This document shows, in pieces, positions 17,296-26,378 of a DNA stretch of 64,000 nucleotides. The stretch is from assembly GCA_037129925.1 (NCBI GenBank), contig JBAXTZ010000004.1:40904-104903 (forward strand), read 5' to 3'. Made by a program: the position numbers and the translations under genes. This stretch comes from JBAXTZ01 sp037129925. Lineage in GTDB: Bacteria > Bacillota > Negativicutes > JBAXTZ01. The stretch's first letter is position 1. Each line of letters opens with the position of its first letter. The notes under the pieces are model-generated. The model did no database searches, had not been told where the DNA came from, and saw only the letters and a list, made by a program, of their open reading frames with translations.

Positions 17296-18147
17296 ATGCC
17301 GACGCAAAACACAGCCGCAATTCAAGCAACTACCCTTACCAGTATCCAGACTTCCAATTTCATCGTAACTCCGGTGCTTTCTGATAACGTCAAAGATGCC
17401 TGGAACAAGTTAATTAGCGATCTTCGCGGTAGCGGTGTAGTCGGCGAGGCAGTTCACGATCTGCGTGAAGGTGTAACTGAAATTTCTGAAGCTTTGAAAG
17501 CCGACCTGCAGGCAACCGGCTCTATGATTGAAAACGGAGTGCGCAGCGAATTTGCCGCCTTTAAAACAACTTCCAGCGCCGGGATGAACGATATAACAAA
17601 AGCCGCTTATTTAAAATTACTGAACAACGCTGACACCGACATTACCGCAATTGACAAGACTGCCGTTGCTGATATCTGGCGCGAAACCGATGATCTTAGT
17701 AAATCATTGAACACAATTTTGGACAAGGCGCTTACAAATACGAAGCTGGATATACAAACTTTGTCGACGCAAGTTATTGGCGCTTTGCAAAAAGAGTTTG
17801 GCGACTTGGTTAACGATATGCAAGGTAACATAACCACTAACTATCAAAAAGCTGTTGCTGACATCGCGCTGGCGGCGGGAGCTGCCGGAATCTTGGTAAG
17901 CAAAGATCAACTAACAGCATTTCAAAATAAACTAGTAAGTGTTGTCGCAGCCGATATCGTCGTAGGCGCGGCTAAGACCGGTCTTGACATTACCAGCGAA
18001 CTAGTTGAAATGACAGCCGATTTAACGTCTACTGTCAACCGCAACAAAGACAGTCTGCTGAAAATTTTGGCAATCGACGGTATCAACCTTATTCAAGCCG
18101 CAGCAAAAGTCGCTTGGAAGGCCATAAAAAAATGGTTCAAATGGTAG
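17296..18147 (+). CDS. Cysteine-free helical protein, probable type I secretion substrate
   Basis: 283 residues, not recognised. There is no N-terminal signal peptide, no cysteine and no glycine-rich RTX nonapeptides. The sequence appears almost wholly alpha-helical with heptad-like stretches (EISEALKADL, DLSKSLNTILDKAL) and alanine-rich hydrophobic stretches at about 188-202 and 215-228. The last 13 residues (271-283) are strikingly cationic and aromatic: KVAWKAIKKWFKW, with five Lys, three Trp and one Phe. It is the first gene before two ABC exporters and an HlyD adaptor, the usual place for a T1SS cargo. Candidate roles: helical pore-forming toxin, bacteriocin-like protein or secreted surface protein. 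The role is inference. Confidence 0.7.
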   Translation: MPTQNTAAIQATTLTSIQTSNFIVTPVLSDNVKDAWNKLISDLRGSGVVGEAVHDLREGVTEISEALKADLQATGSMIENGVRSEFAAFKTTSSAGMNDITKAAYLKLLNNADTDITAIDKTAVADIWRETDDLSKSLNTILDKALTNTKLDIQTLSTQVIGALQKEFGDLVNDMQGNITTNYQKAVADIALAAGAAGILVSKDQLTAFQNKLVSVVAADIVVGAAKTGLDITSELVEMTADLTSTVNRNKDSLLKILAIDGINLIQAAAKVAWKAIKKWFKW

Positions 18148-18166
18148 TATTCTATAATAAACCCTT

Positions 18167-18198
18167 AAAGGCCGTCGATTGCTTAGTCGGCGGCCTTT
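18167..18198 (+). terminator. Stem-loop between cargo gene and exporter genes
   Basis: AAAGGCCGTCGA and TCGGCGGCCTTT form a 12-bp stem (one G-T pair) around loop TTGCTTAG, 20 nt after the cargo stop. Only ATTAA follows, not a U-run, so it is a likely partial terminator or 3' mRNA stabiliser giving more cargo than transporter. Confidence 0.6.
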
Positions 18199-18216
18199 AT
18201 TAACTGCGGAGAAAAT

Positions 18217-20331
18217 ATGAACAATGGAAATTTTATTGCCGGTATGTTGTTATACGCGACGTTGACCGGCATCGAACTCAGCAAGCAGCAAAGTGACCAA
18301 ATCGCCGCACTAAATCGTACTTGTTTTGATGCGCGCGCTGTTGCAAAAATTGCCCGTTTAAAAATTAAGCCTTCAAAAACAAAACTATTGAAACAAATCA
18401 ATAATTTGCCGGTCCTGTTACAGTTTACCAGCGGTGAATGTCTGCTGGTCACCGAACGCGCCGGTGCAATTTTGCAGGTTTTCGATCCGATAACCGAAAG
18501 CCAATATCCAGTTGAACTGATAACGCTTGAACAAAAATTCAGCGGTGGCTGTTTTCGTTTTACCCGCAGATTTGGCTTGAGCGACATCTTTCGGATGTTC
18601 AATCTTAATTTTTTTCTGCGTCCAGTACGAAAATATCACCTGCGGTTTTGGGAAATAATTACCGCTTCGATTTTTTTGCAACTCATCGCCGCCTTCACGC
18701 CACTAGCTACCCAAGTGGTAATTGATAAGGTTATGCCCAACCGTGGCTTTTCGACTTTGGCAATAATTGTCGTTCTTTTGTTAATGTTGATGATTTTTCA
18801 GAGCCTGCTCAGTTATGTCCGTCAATATATCTATTCACACACTGCGGCAAAGGCTGATTTAATACTTGGCGCGAGTATTTATCGAAAACTGTTAAGTCTG
18901 CCATTTACTTACTTTGAAAAACGCCGTACCGGGGATACTGTGCTACGGATTAATTCGTTATCCGGCGTGCGCGAGTTTCTCACCGGTCCGGCGCTAACCG
19001 CGCTTATCGATACTACTTTCGCGATAATTTTTCTAGCTATTATCTACTACATATCGCCGCTGCTCACCCTGATAACTTTGATATTCTTTCCGATTCAGGG
19101 AATAATCACGTTGCGCTCGATACCGCTACTGCGCCGCAAACTTGATAAATACTGGGTAGCCGAAGCAGATATTAACGCTTTCGCGGTCGAAACCATAACC
19201 GGTATCCGGGCCGTTAAATCGTTTTCCGGCGAGAAACTATTTGCCCGTGGCTGGGAAAAGCTTATTGCGAATGTCGGTTCTAGCGGTTATGAGATGGGCA
19301 TTTCCTCAGTAGTTCTGGCGAATACCGCAACTTTTGCGCAAAAACTGGGCGGCATGGCAATACTATGGACCGGCGCGTTGCTCGTAATAACCGGCGACAT
19401 CAGCGTCGGTCAGCTAGTCGCCGTTCAGATGCTCGCCCAATCAGCGGGAAACCCGCTAGCCAATTTGTTTGCGCTCTGGCCACAATTTCAGCAAGCTGCG
19501 ATTGCAGCCGAGCGCATCGGCGACATTCTCGCTGAGCCTTCTGAGCAGCCCGGTAAAAGCACTACCCGGTTAACTGGCGGTACAATAGAATTTGAAAATG
19601 TTAGTTTCAGCTACGCTGGCAAAGCGCCAATATTCGAAAACTTTAACCTGAGTATCGCCAACGGCGAGCGACTGGCAATAATCGGCAAAAGCGGTTCCGG
19701 GAAAAGCACCCTGGCAAAACTAATTCAGGGCATCTACCGCCCGAGTAGCGGAACTATCCGAATTGGCGGTAAAGACATCGAAGATATTCCGCCAGAACTA
19801 TTGCGGTCACATGCAACCGCTGTATTGCAAGACAACTATATCTTTCAGGGAACCGCTATCGAGAACATTGCGCTTTCTGGCAACAAAAAGTTGGAGGAAA
19901 TCGTTAAATTCGCCGAAATCTCCGGTGCTGATGAGTTCCTACGCCAACTGCCGCAAAAATATGCCAGCGTACTGGGCGAACAGGGCGCAAATCTTTCTGG
20001 CGGTCAACGACAGCGGTTGGCTATCGCTCGCGCGCTGTTGCAAAATGGGAAAATAGTAATTTTTGACGAAGCAACAAGCGCACTGGATTCTATCAGCGAA
20101 AACCTGTTTGAAGCGAAATTTAACGCCATCTGCGCCGATAAAACCGCCATAATAATTACTCATCGTTTGAGTTCCGTCAAGGACTGCGACCGGATAATCG
20201 TGCTCGATGGCGGGAAAATTGCCGAAAGCGGCAACCATCTTCAATTATTGAAGCAAAACGGCATATACAAATCACTGCTGGCTGCTACCAAGAGCGGACA
20301 GCCAACTGGAGTTGTTCATGAAACTATTTAA
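18217..20331 (+). CDS. T1SS ABC exporter, first subunit (RtxB/HlyB-like, degenerate C39-like domain)
   Basis: 704 residues. Residues 1 to about 125 resemble a peptidase C39-like domain but lack the catalytic cysteine (GMLLYATLTGIEL in place of the ECG motif), so it should bind cargo without cutting it, as in HlyB. About six membrane segments follow (from 145 to 425), then the ATPase: Walker A GKSGSGKST (about 489-497), signature LSGGQRQR (about 594), Walker B IVIFDEATSALD and the ITHR switch, all intact. ATG 18217 has GGAG upstream. Together with the second ABC protein it probably forms a heterodimer. Confidence 0.9.
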   Translation: MNNGNFIAGMLLYATLTGIELSKQQSDQIAALNRTCFDARAVAKIARLKIKPSKTKLLKQINNLPVLLQFTSGECLLVTERAGAILQVFDPITESQYPVELITLEQKFSGGCFRFTRRFGLSDIFRMFNLNFFLRPVRKYHLRFWEIITASIFLQLIAAFTPLATQVVIDKVMPNRGFSTLAIIVVLLLMLMIFQSLLSYVRQYIYSHTAAKADLILGASIYRKLLSLPFTYFEKRRTGDTVLRINSLSGVREFLTGPALTALIDTTFAIIFLAIIYYISPLLTLITLIFFPIQGIITLRSIPLLRRKLDKYWVAEADINAFAVETITGIRAVKSFSGEKLFARGWEKLIANVGSSGYEMGISSVVLANTATFAQKLGGMAILWTGALLVITGDISVGQLVAVQMLAQSAGNPLANLFALWPQFQQAAIAAERIGDILAEPSEQPGKSTTRLTGGTIEFENVSFSYAGKAPIFENFNLSIANGERLAIIGKSGSGKSTLAKLIQGIYRPSSGTIRIGGKDIEDIPPELLRSHATAVLQDNYIFQGTAIENIALSGNKKLEEIVKFAEISGADEFLRQLPQKYASVLGEQGANLSGGQRQRLAIARALLQNGKIVIFDEATSALDSISENLFEAKFNAICADKTAIIITHRLSSVKDCDRIIVLDGGKIAESGNHLQLLKQNGIYKSLLAATKSGQPTGVVHETI

Positions 20332-21691
20332 ACAGATTTTTAGCGATTTCTTTTCCGATGACGACAAACGCCGCGAGCGGGAATTTTTACCATCAGCGGT
20401 AGAATTCATCCACAACCCGCCCCGACCCTTTGCCCGGATTGCTTTATGGACAATAGTTCTGCTCTTGACCTGCGCGATCGTCTGGTCAATCGTCGGCGAA
20501 GTCGACGAAACCGCCGTCGCTCCCGGCACAATAATTCCCAAAGGCTATGTAAAAACGATTCAGGCCGAGGATGGCGGAGTGGTCAAGACCATCGCCGTAA
20601 CTGAAGGACAATTGGTAAAGCGCGGTCAGCTGCTAGTCAAACTCGATGCCACAATAAACAATGCTGACTTGAAGCGGTTGCAAGCCGACAAAGACTATTA
20701 TCAGATGCAAATCGACTATTTGCGGGCGTTAATAACCGGTCAGGATTTTCATGCCACCAAAGAAAAATATCCGGCTCAGGACACTTCAAACATTGTCGCG
20801 CAAAACATCTTGTTCGACAACAAACAAGCCGCGATTCAATCCAAACTGCGATTATCCGATGCCGACATTCGCGCAGCGCAAGCTGGTCTGGTCGCTGAAC
20901 AAGCTACTGAAAAAAAATACGATGAATTGCTCAAAAACTCGGCGTTTATCGAACAACGGGCAGACACCAGCAATAAGCAGGACGGTTTGTCCTTGTTTCA
21001 ATTGTACGAGTACAAAAACAAAAAAGTAGACTTAAAAGAAAGTTTGGCAGCACAAACCGCGCTAGTTTCACGCGCAGTAGCAACGGTATCGCAGAGCGAG
21101 GCATCGCGCGCCAACGTCCGTGAGACTTTTTTGGACGAGTTGAACAGCAAATTAGTCGAGAATGAACACGCCCTTGACCAGAGTCAGTCCGAATTAGAGA
21201 AAATCGAACGTAAAAGCGCCCAGGCAATAATAACCTCACCAATTGACGGCTATGTTTCGCAAATTTCAGTTCGCACCATCGGCGGGGTCCTTACGCCAGC
21301 CCAACCGATCATGACAATAGTTCCGGCTAATGACACCTTGGCCGCCGAGTGCTGGATTGCCAACAAAGATATTGGTTTTGTTAAAACCGGACAACGCGCG
21401 CAAATCAAAATGGATACATTCAACTTTCAAAAATTTGGGATGCTTGAGGCCTGCATTGAGACTATCAGCCCGGATGCTATTGAACACGATATTGGCAACG
21501 GACAGAAAGAATTTGCCTTTCGCGCCGTCTTGAAGCTGGATTGCGATTATATCGTGATTAATGATAAAAAAATTCGGTTGACTCCGGGTATGTCATTAAC
21601 CGGAGATATTTTGCTGCGTAAAAAGCGAATTATCGACTTCTTCCTGGAACCTTTCAAGAAATACACGAGTGAAGCCTTTAGAGAGCGGTAG
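20318..21691 (+). CDS. HlyD-family membrane fusion (periplasmic adaptor) protein
   Basis: About 457 residues. A short cytoplasmic N-terminus, one membrane segment at about 33-52 (IALWTIVLLLTCAIVWSIVG), a lipoyl/barrel-sandwich half starting at VKTIQAEDGGVVKTI, a long coiled-coil hairpin (about 110-280) and the closing beta region with AIITSPIDGYVSQIS and GMSLTGDILLRKKR are typical HlyD features. It bridges the ABC exporter to an outer-membrane TolC-type duct, which is not encoded here. The ATG at 20318 overlaps the end of the first ABC gene (14 nt) and has GGAG six bases upstream; the TTG at 20312 is less likely. Confidence 0.92.
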   Translation: MKLFKQIFSDFFSDDDKRREREFLPSAVEFIHNPPRPFARIALWTIVLLLTCAIVWSIVGEVDETAVAPGTIIPKGYVKTIQAEDGGVVKTIAVTEGQLVKRGQLLVKLDATINNADLKRLQADKDYYQMQIDYLRALITGQDFHATKEKYPAQDTSNIVAQNILFDNKQAAIQSKLRLSDADIRAAQAGLVAEQATEKKYDELLKNSAFIEQRADTSNKQDGLSLFQLYEYKNKKVDLKESLAAQTALVSRAVATVSQSEASRANVRETFLDELNSKLVENEHALDQSQSELEKIERKSAQAIITSPIDGYVSQISVRTIGGVLTPAQPIMTIVPANDTLAAECWIANKDIGFVKTGQRAQIKMDTFNFQKFGMLEACIETISPDAIEHDIGNGQKEFAFRAVLKLDCDYIVINDKKIRLTPGMSLTGDILLRKKRIIDFFLEPFKKYTSEAFRER

Positions 21692-21697
21692 GTGGTT

Positions 21698-23821
21698 ATG
21701 AAATTTAAGTATGACAGCGGCATTTTTTGCCTGGCAGTCGCCATGCAAATCCAAAACAAACCAATTGAATATTCGCTACTTAAGCGACAGTTAGCCAAAT
21801 CTGAACCGGCTGGTTGCGACGATTTGGCGCGCTTGGCGCAGACCAATGGTTTTGAAACCGGTATCATAACACCCGACAACCTTGCCACATTACCGACACC
21901 GTTCGTTCTGGAACTCATTGACGGTAGTTTTTGTATGATCGCCTATATCGAAAACGCCCGCGCCAAGGTGACCCGATCCGACAATCCGGCGCCGCAGTTT
22001 TTGGAAATTGCCGAACTGAATAAAATAGCTAACCGGGCGTTGTTGCTTAAAAGAGCCTTGCAAACGACTGCCCATGCACAAAAATTTGGTTACGGTTGGT
22101 TTTGGAGCGAACTCAAAAAACACGGCAAGACAATTCGTTTGGTGCTATTCCTAACTTTGCTGGTTCAACTCATCAGTCTGGTTATTCCGTTTATTACGCA
22201 AAAAGTCATCGACGATGTCTTAGTACACCGCAGTCGGGACACTTTAAACACTTTGCTATTAGCCGGTTTGGCGGCAATTTCTTTTTCATATCTTTTTGGT
22301 CTGTTTCGAACATTGGCTTTTTCTTACGCAGCCGGCGTAATCGATGCCGTGCTAGGAGCCAAGTTGTTCGAGCGATTGTTATCCTTACCGCTTAGTTATT
22401 TTGAAAAGCGCAATACCGGCGAAATGCTCGCCCGACTTAATGAAATTAACCAAATACGGCAATTCCTGTCCGGCTCGTTGATGACGCTGATTTTGGATTT
22501 GCTGTTCGTGTTTATCTATATCGCGATTATGATAAAATATAGCGGGCTGTTAACCATTCTGGCGCTTGGCGCAGCGTTGTGTTTCGCGATTTTGAGCGCG
22601 GCGCTCACACCGATATATTACCGTTTGCAACAAAATTCGTTTCTGGCCGAAACTGAAAACCAGTCGTTTTTGATTCAAAGCGTCAATGGTATCCAATCAA
22701 TCAAAGCTGCCAATGCTACCCAAGCTTTTTCCAACAACTTTGATGAACGCATGAGCAAAGTTTCCCGCGCGGCTTTTAGCGTTGCCAATTTGCGGGGTAT
22801 TGCCGGAGGCATTGGTCAATTCATTCAACAATTGTTCAATATTTCTTTATTATGGATTGGCGTGAATATGGTTTTGAACGATTCCCTGTCGCTCGGCGAA
22901 CTAATTGCTTTTCAAATGTTTGCCGGTCTGGTAATCGAACCAATTATGCGACTATCGAACATGTGGCAAGCGTTGCAGCGGGCGCGTATCGCGGTCGAGC
23001 GGGTCGGCGACATTATGAATGAACCTGCCGAATCACTCGGGCAATTCGCCGAACTAAGCGTTCGCGGCGACATTGAATTAGCGGCGGTGGATTTTGCCTA
23101 CGCCGAGCGTCCGATACTGAAATCAGTCAATCTGGTTTTTGAAGAAAACAAAAAAACTGCGATTGTCGGTCGTAGCGGGTCGGGAAAAAGCACCGTTGCC
23201 AAACTCATTCAGAAAGCTTACTTACCCAACCGGGGCAGGATTAGCATTGGCAAATATGATTTGGAAGATTTCGACCTTGCCGAATTGCGCCGGGCGGTCG
23301 GTCTGGTCACTCAAGAAACCCGGCTCTTTCGCGGCACCATTCGCGAAAATATCCTCATGGCAAAACCGGATGCTGATGACGACGAATTGTTAACCGCCTG
23401 CCGGTTGGCGGGAGTTTGTGAATTCGTTGAACTGCTCCCGGAAACCTATGCTACTTTGCTTGGCGAAAATGGTGGCGGCCTATCCGGCGGACAGCGGCAG
23501 CGTATCGCCATTGCGCGGACGCTCATCAACAATCCGCGCATTTTATTGTTCGATGAGGCAACAGCCGCCCTAGACGCTGAAACCGAGTGCGAAATTACCA
23601 AAGCAATCGACGAATTATCCGGCGAGCGCACGATTATTTCAATTGCACACAGACTAAATGCCATAGCCGATTATGATAAAATCTATGTGCTGGATGATGG
23701 CGAAGTGGCACAGTGCGGAACGCACCGCGAACTGCTCGCTCGCCCGGGCGCCTATCGCGAATTATGGAACGCGCAGAACTATTCACAAAAATTTCTTGCT
23801 GCTGACACACTTTCGCCATAG
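21698..23821 (+). CDS. T1SS ABC exporter, second subunit (RtxE-like, degenerate C39-like domain)
   Basis: About 707 residues. The N-terminal C39-like domain reads YDSGIFCLAVAMQIQ: the catalytic cysteine of the usual DCG motif is serine, so leader cleavage is not expected. About six membrane segments lie between 145 and 420. The ATPase is intact: GRSGSGKST (about 491), LSGGQRQR (about 594), ILLFDEATAALD, and AHRL. It starts 6 nt after the HlyD stop. The ABC-HlyD-ABC order matches rtxB-rtxD-rtxE of MARTX systems, which use two different ABC subunits. It is clearly paralogous to, but diverged from, the first subunit. Confidence 0.9.
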   Translation: MKFKYDSGIFCLAVAMQIQNKPIEYSLLKRQLAKSEPAGCDDLARLAQTNGFETGIITPDNLATLPTPFVLELIDGSFCMIAYIENARAKVTRSDNPAPQFLEIAELNKIANRALLLKRALQTTAHAQKFGYGWFWSELKKHGKTIRLVLFLTLLVQLISLVIPFITQKVIDDVLVHRSRDTLNTLLLAGLAAISFSYLFGLFRTLAFSYAAGVIDAVLGAKLFERLLSLPLSYFEKRNTGEMLARLNEINQIRQFLSGSLMTLILDLLFVFIYIAIMIKYSGLLTILALGAALCFAILSAALTPIYYRLQQNSFLAETENQSFLIQSVNGIQSIKAANATQAFSNNFDERMSKVSRAAFSVANLRGIAGGIGQFIQQLFNISLLWIGVNMVLNDSLSLGELIAFQMFAGLVIEPIMRLSNMWQALQRARIAVERVGDIMNEPAESLGQFAELSVRGDIELAAVDFAYAERPILKSVNLVFEENKKTAIVGRSGSGKSTVAKLIQKAYLPNRGRISIGKYDLEDFDLAELRRAVGLVTQETRLFRGTIRENILMAKPDADDDELLTACRLAGVCEFVELLPETYATLLGENGGGLSGGQRQRIAIARTLINNPRILLFDEATAALDAETECEITKAIDELSGERTIISIAHRLNAIADYDKIYVLDDGEVAQCGTHRELLARPGAYRELWNAQNYSQKFLAADTLSP

Positions 23822-23910
23822 TTGTAAGTTATAATTAAGATATTAGCAAATCAAGCTCAGTAGTTTCTATGGATAATAATTGGGCATTATGATTTTGTGT
23901 GGAGGATTTT

Positions 23911-24261
23911 ATGTTACTAGCAATGCAAAATGGTAGTTGCAAAATGATGCAAGGTGGCGGCGGCGATATGATGAACGGCGGCCGGCAAATGATGGAACGC
24001 GGAATGACGATGAATCAAGGAGGAATTATGCCAATGGTACATGCCGGATTCGCGGTGCTGTTCGGTTTAGCGTTGTTGGCGATAGTAATTATTGCCGCAA
24101 TTTGGATTTACCGCTTAATGAAAAAGCACACCGGCGAGAAAAAAATCGCCAAAGCTTCAACAACCTTTGAAACGGCGTTAGAAATTCTCAGCCGCCGGTA
24201 TGCTGAAGGCGCTATCAGCACTGAAGAATATCTCGAACGCAAACAACACTTAGTTGACTAG
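23911..24261 (+). CDS. Met-rich small membrane protein with C-terminal SHOCT domain
   Basis: 116 residues. The N-terminal 45 residues are rich in methionine and glycine (MMQGGGGDMMNGG, MMERGMTMNQGG), a composition seen in copper- or silver-binding tails. One membrane segment follows (HAGFAVLFGLALLAIVIIAA), then a basic loop and a SHOCT domain (ALEILSRRYAEGAISTEEY), a short helical-pair module of unknown binding role. ATG 23911 has GGAGG five bases upstream; an upstream ATG (23899) does not. It lies 89 nt after the exporter, ahead of a strong terminator, and may or may not belong to that operon. Confidence 0.8.
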   Translation: MLLAMQNGSCKMMQGGGGDMMNGGRQMMERGMTMNQGGIMPMVHAGFAVLFGLALLAIVIIAAIWIYRLMKKHTGEKKIAKASTTFETALEILSRRYAEGAISTEEYLERKQHLVD

Positions 24262-24262
24262 C

Positions 24263-24296
24263 AAAATAGCCGCTTCGTAAGAAGCGGCTATTTTTC
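24263..24296 (+). terminator. Bidirectional rho-independent terminator
   Basis: AAAATAGCCGCTTC, loop GTAA, GAAGCGGCTATTTTT: a 14-bp stem with T-run on one side and A-run on the other. It ends the SHOCT gene and the convergent MFS gene. Confidence 0.92.
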
Positions 24297-24303
24297 TTTT
24301 CAA

Positions 24304-25548
24304 TCACTGCTTGTCAAATATTGTCTGATTTTTCACCAATGGACGAGCGCCCAGGCACAAAACCGTCAAGTATGCCAAACACACAAAAACCAGGCAAAGT
24401 CCAGTCCGCAATCCGGCGTAATCGGCAATTTTGCCAACCAAAAACGGTATGAATGCCCCGCCACAAATCCCGGCGCAGAGAATTCCCGAAAAAGCTTCAT
24501 GGTGTTCACGCACCGAATTGAGCGCCAGCGAGAATATAACTGACCACATCACTGAAAGGCAAAACCCCATCGCCGGAAAAGCATAGATGGCGATTTCTTT
24601 TGAACCAAATAACGCCAGCCCAAAAACTATGAAGGCCGCAAAAACATAACCGGCAAAGACTTTTTGAGCATCGACCAGCTTCATCAACACCATTCCCAAC
24701 AGACAACCCAGACAAACGCCAGCCCAAAACATAGATAAGGCACGGGCGCCTTCAGTCTGCGGATCAAGTCCGTGATAAATCTGCAAAAACTTCGACATCC
24801 AGGATACGCAACTTTGTTCAAGTCCGACATAAAAAAAGGTGCCAAAGAAAAAAGCAATTATCGTGCGATTTTTCAACAAACTCCATAATACGATAAAAAT
24901 CGACTGCCCACTCGCCCGTTCCGCTTCTTCCTGGCGTGGCAACTTAATAACAATCAGCAAAAGTGCCCCGGCCGCAAAAGCCGCCGCCAGCACCCAATAC
25001 ATCGAAACCCACGGGAACGTCCCATCGGTTAACCAATCAACCGTTCGGACCAAAATGTTCGCTGTCGAATTGTTCGCAAGTTCCCGATTAATGTAGGAAT
25101 ATAGCAACGGATTTGCTGCCGATACCGCGCCAAACAACAACCCCATAATAACCGAGTAAAACGCGAAATTCTCACCGCCACCGGCAACCCGCATCAACGG
25201 GAAAACCGATACCTCGATAACTGCCATGCACAGACCAAAAATAAACTGCATTGCCAGCGCCGTGACAAACGATGGCGCTAGCGCGAATAACGCCGCGGTA
25301 CCACATGACAAAGTGAACGCAACAAACATTGTGCGACGGGCGCCAAAGCGTTCATTGAGCATTCCCGCCGGTGTCGACATGAACGCATACGCCAAAAAAT
25401 AGGCAAACGGCAACAATCCGGCGGCACCGAGGCTTAGCGAAAAATCTTTGATTATATCCGGCAGTAATGGGCCGAGCATATTAGCGCACAGCGACAGCAC
25501 ACCCATTGCTAACCAGCAGAATATTACGATTTTAATACTTTTTTTCAT
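24304..25548 (-). CDS. MFS transporter (FucP/sugar-type)
   Basis: 414 residues with 12 predicted membrane segments. The loop between segments 2 and 3 reads TPAGMLNERFGARRTMF, the MFS signature, and a large central loop follows segment 6. General look is of the fucose/glucose permease group (LGPLLPDIIKDFSLSLGAAG at the N-terminus). The substrate cannot be read. ATG 25548 lies opposite the GNAT gene in a divergent arrangement with about 80 bp between the starts, so both may respond to the same signal. Confidence 0.82.
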   Translation of the reverse strand: MKKSIKIVIFCWLAMGVLSLCANMLGPLLPDIIKDFSLSLGAAGLLPFAYFLAYAFMSTPAGMLNERFGARRTMFVAFTLSCGTAALFALAPSFVTALAMQFIFGLCMAVIEVSVFPLMRVAGGGENFAFYSVIMGLLFGAVSAANPLLYSYINRELANNSTANILVRTVDWLTDGTFPWVSMYWVLAAAFAAGALLLIVIKLPRQEEAERASGQSIFIVLWSLLKNRTIIAFFFGTFFYVGLEQSCVSWMSKFLQIYHGLDPQTEGARALSMFWAGVCLGCLLGMVLMKLVDAQKVFAGYVFAAFIVFGLALFGSKEIAIYAFPAMGFCLSVMWSVIFSLALNSVREHHEAFSGILCAGICGGAFIPFLVGKIADYAGLRTGLCLVFVCLAYLTVLCLGARPLVKNQTIFDKQ

Positions 25549-25631
25549 CTAACGCTTCCTGTTGAAAATGAACTATAATAGTTGTCAAAAGAATTGTGCA
25601 GGTAAGACTGATTAATGTCAAGGAGACGATT

Positions 25632-26378
25632 ATGAATTTACAAGTGCGCCGCCTATTTCATCGCGATGAGTTGATTGATGTAATTAAAATGCAAGAAGCA
25701 GTTTGGACAAATGATATTGTACCGCTGCACCGCTTACTAGCCGATGTCCACAGCGGCGGCATCATTCTCGGCGCTTACGAAGATTCTGCGCTGCTCGGTT
25801 TTCAATACAGCACTCCGGCAATATTACGCGGACGGGTTTTTCTTTGGTCGCACATGACCGCCGTGCTTCCTACCATCAAAGGCGGCGGTGTCGGTTATCA
25901 GCTAAAGCTCCGGCAACGCGCCGAGGCGCTAGCCGATAATTACAAATTAATCGCCTGGACGTTTGACCCCTTGGAATCTCTTAACGCCAATCTCAACATC
26001 GGCAAACTTGGCGCTATCTGTTCAACCTATACCGAAAATTATTATGGCGATTTGGACGATATCCTAAATAGCGGCATGGCAACCGACCGCTTGAAAGTGG
26101 AATGGCATATTAGCGACACGCCGCTGGCCGCTGGTGGCTCGGATGATGCATTATCAATATTTGTTGAAGTTCCGTCCAACATCCAGGAACTGAAAATAAC
26201 TGACAAGACCGCGGCAATCGGCTGGCGGCTGAAAGTACGCCAGGAATTGCAGACAGCCTTTGCCGATGGCTGGGCTATTTGCGGGTTTATCAACAACGGC
26301 AAAACCGCAACCACGCATCAATACCTGCTCAAACCAAGAAATCTCTTAAATGCGGAGGCTGCGCCATGGAATGCCTGA
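25632..26378 (+). CDS. GNAT N-acyltransferase (COG3375-like)
   Basis: 248 residues. The acetyl-CoA binding region of the GNAT fold is recognisable (FLWSHMTAVLPTIKGGGVGYQLKLRQR, given here as a description: beta4 followed by the pyrophosphate loop GGGVGYQL). The start ATG 25632 has AAGGAG six bases upstream. The stop overlaps the racemase/OSBS gene by 13 nt, so the two are translationally coupled. In Geobacillus-type clusters a GNAT N-succinyltransferase acts on D-amino acids before an N-succinylamino-acid racemase; this protein is the candidate for that role, by context rather than by a diagnostic residue. Confidence 0.8.
   Translation: MNLQVRRLFHRDELIDVIKMQEAVWTNDIVPLHRLLADVHSGGIILGAYEDSALLGFQYSTPAILRGRVFLWSHMTAVLPTIKGGGVGYQLKLRQRAEALADNYKLIAWTFDPLESLNANLNIGKLGAICSTYTENYYGDLDDILNSGMATDRLKVEWHISDTPLAAGGSDDALSIFVEVPSNIQELKITDKTAAIGWRLKVRQELQTAFADGWAICGFINNGKTATTHQYLLKPRNLLNAEAAPWNA

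Noticed and set aside
17296..18147. RTX toxin
   Set aside because: No GGxGxD nonapeptide repeats; the protein appears helical.
18217..23821. Peptidase-containing (C39) bacteriocin exporter
   Set aside because: Both N-terminal domains lack the catalytic cysteine, and a double-glycine leader is not evident in the 283-residue protein.
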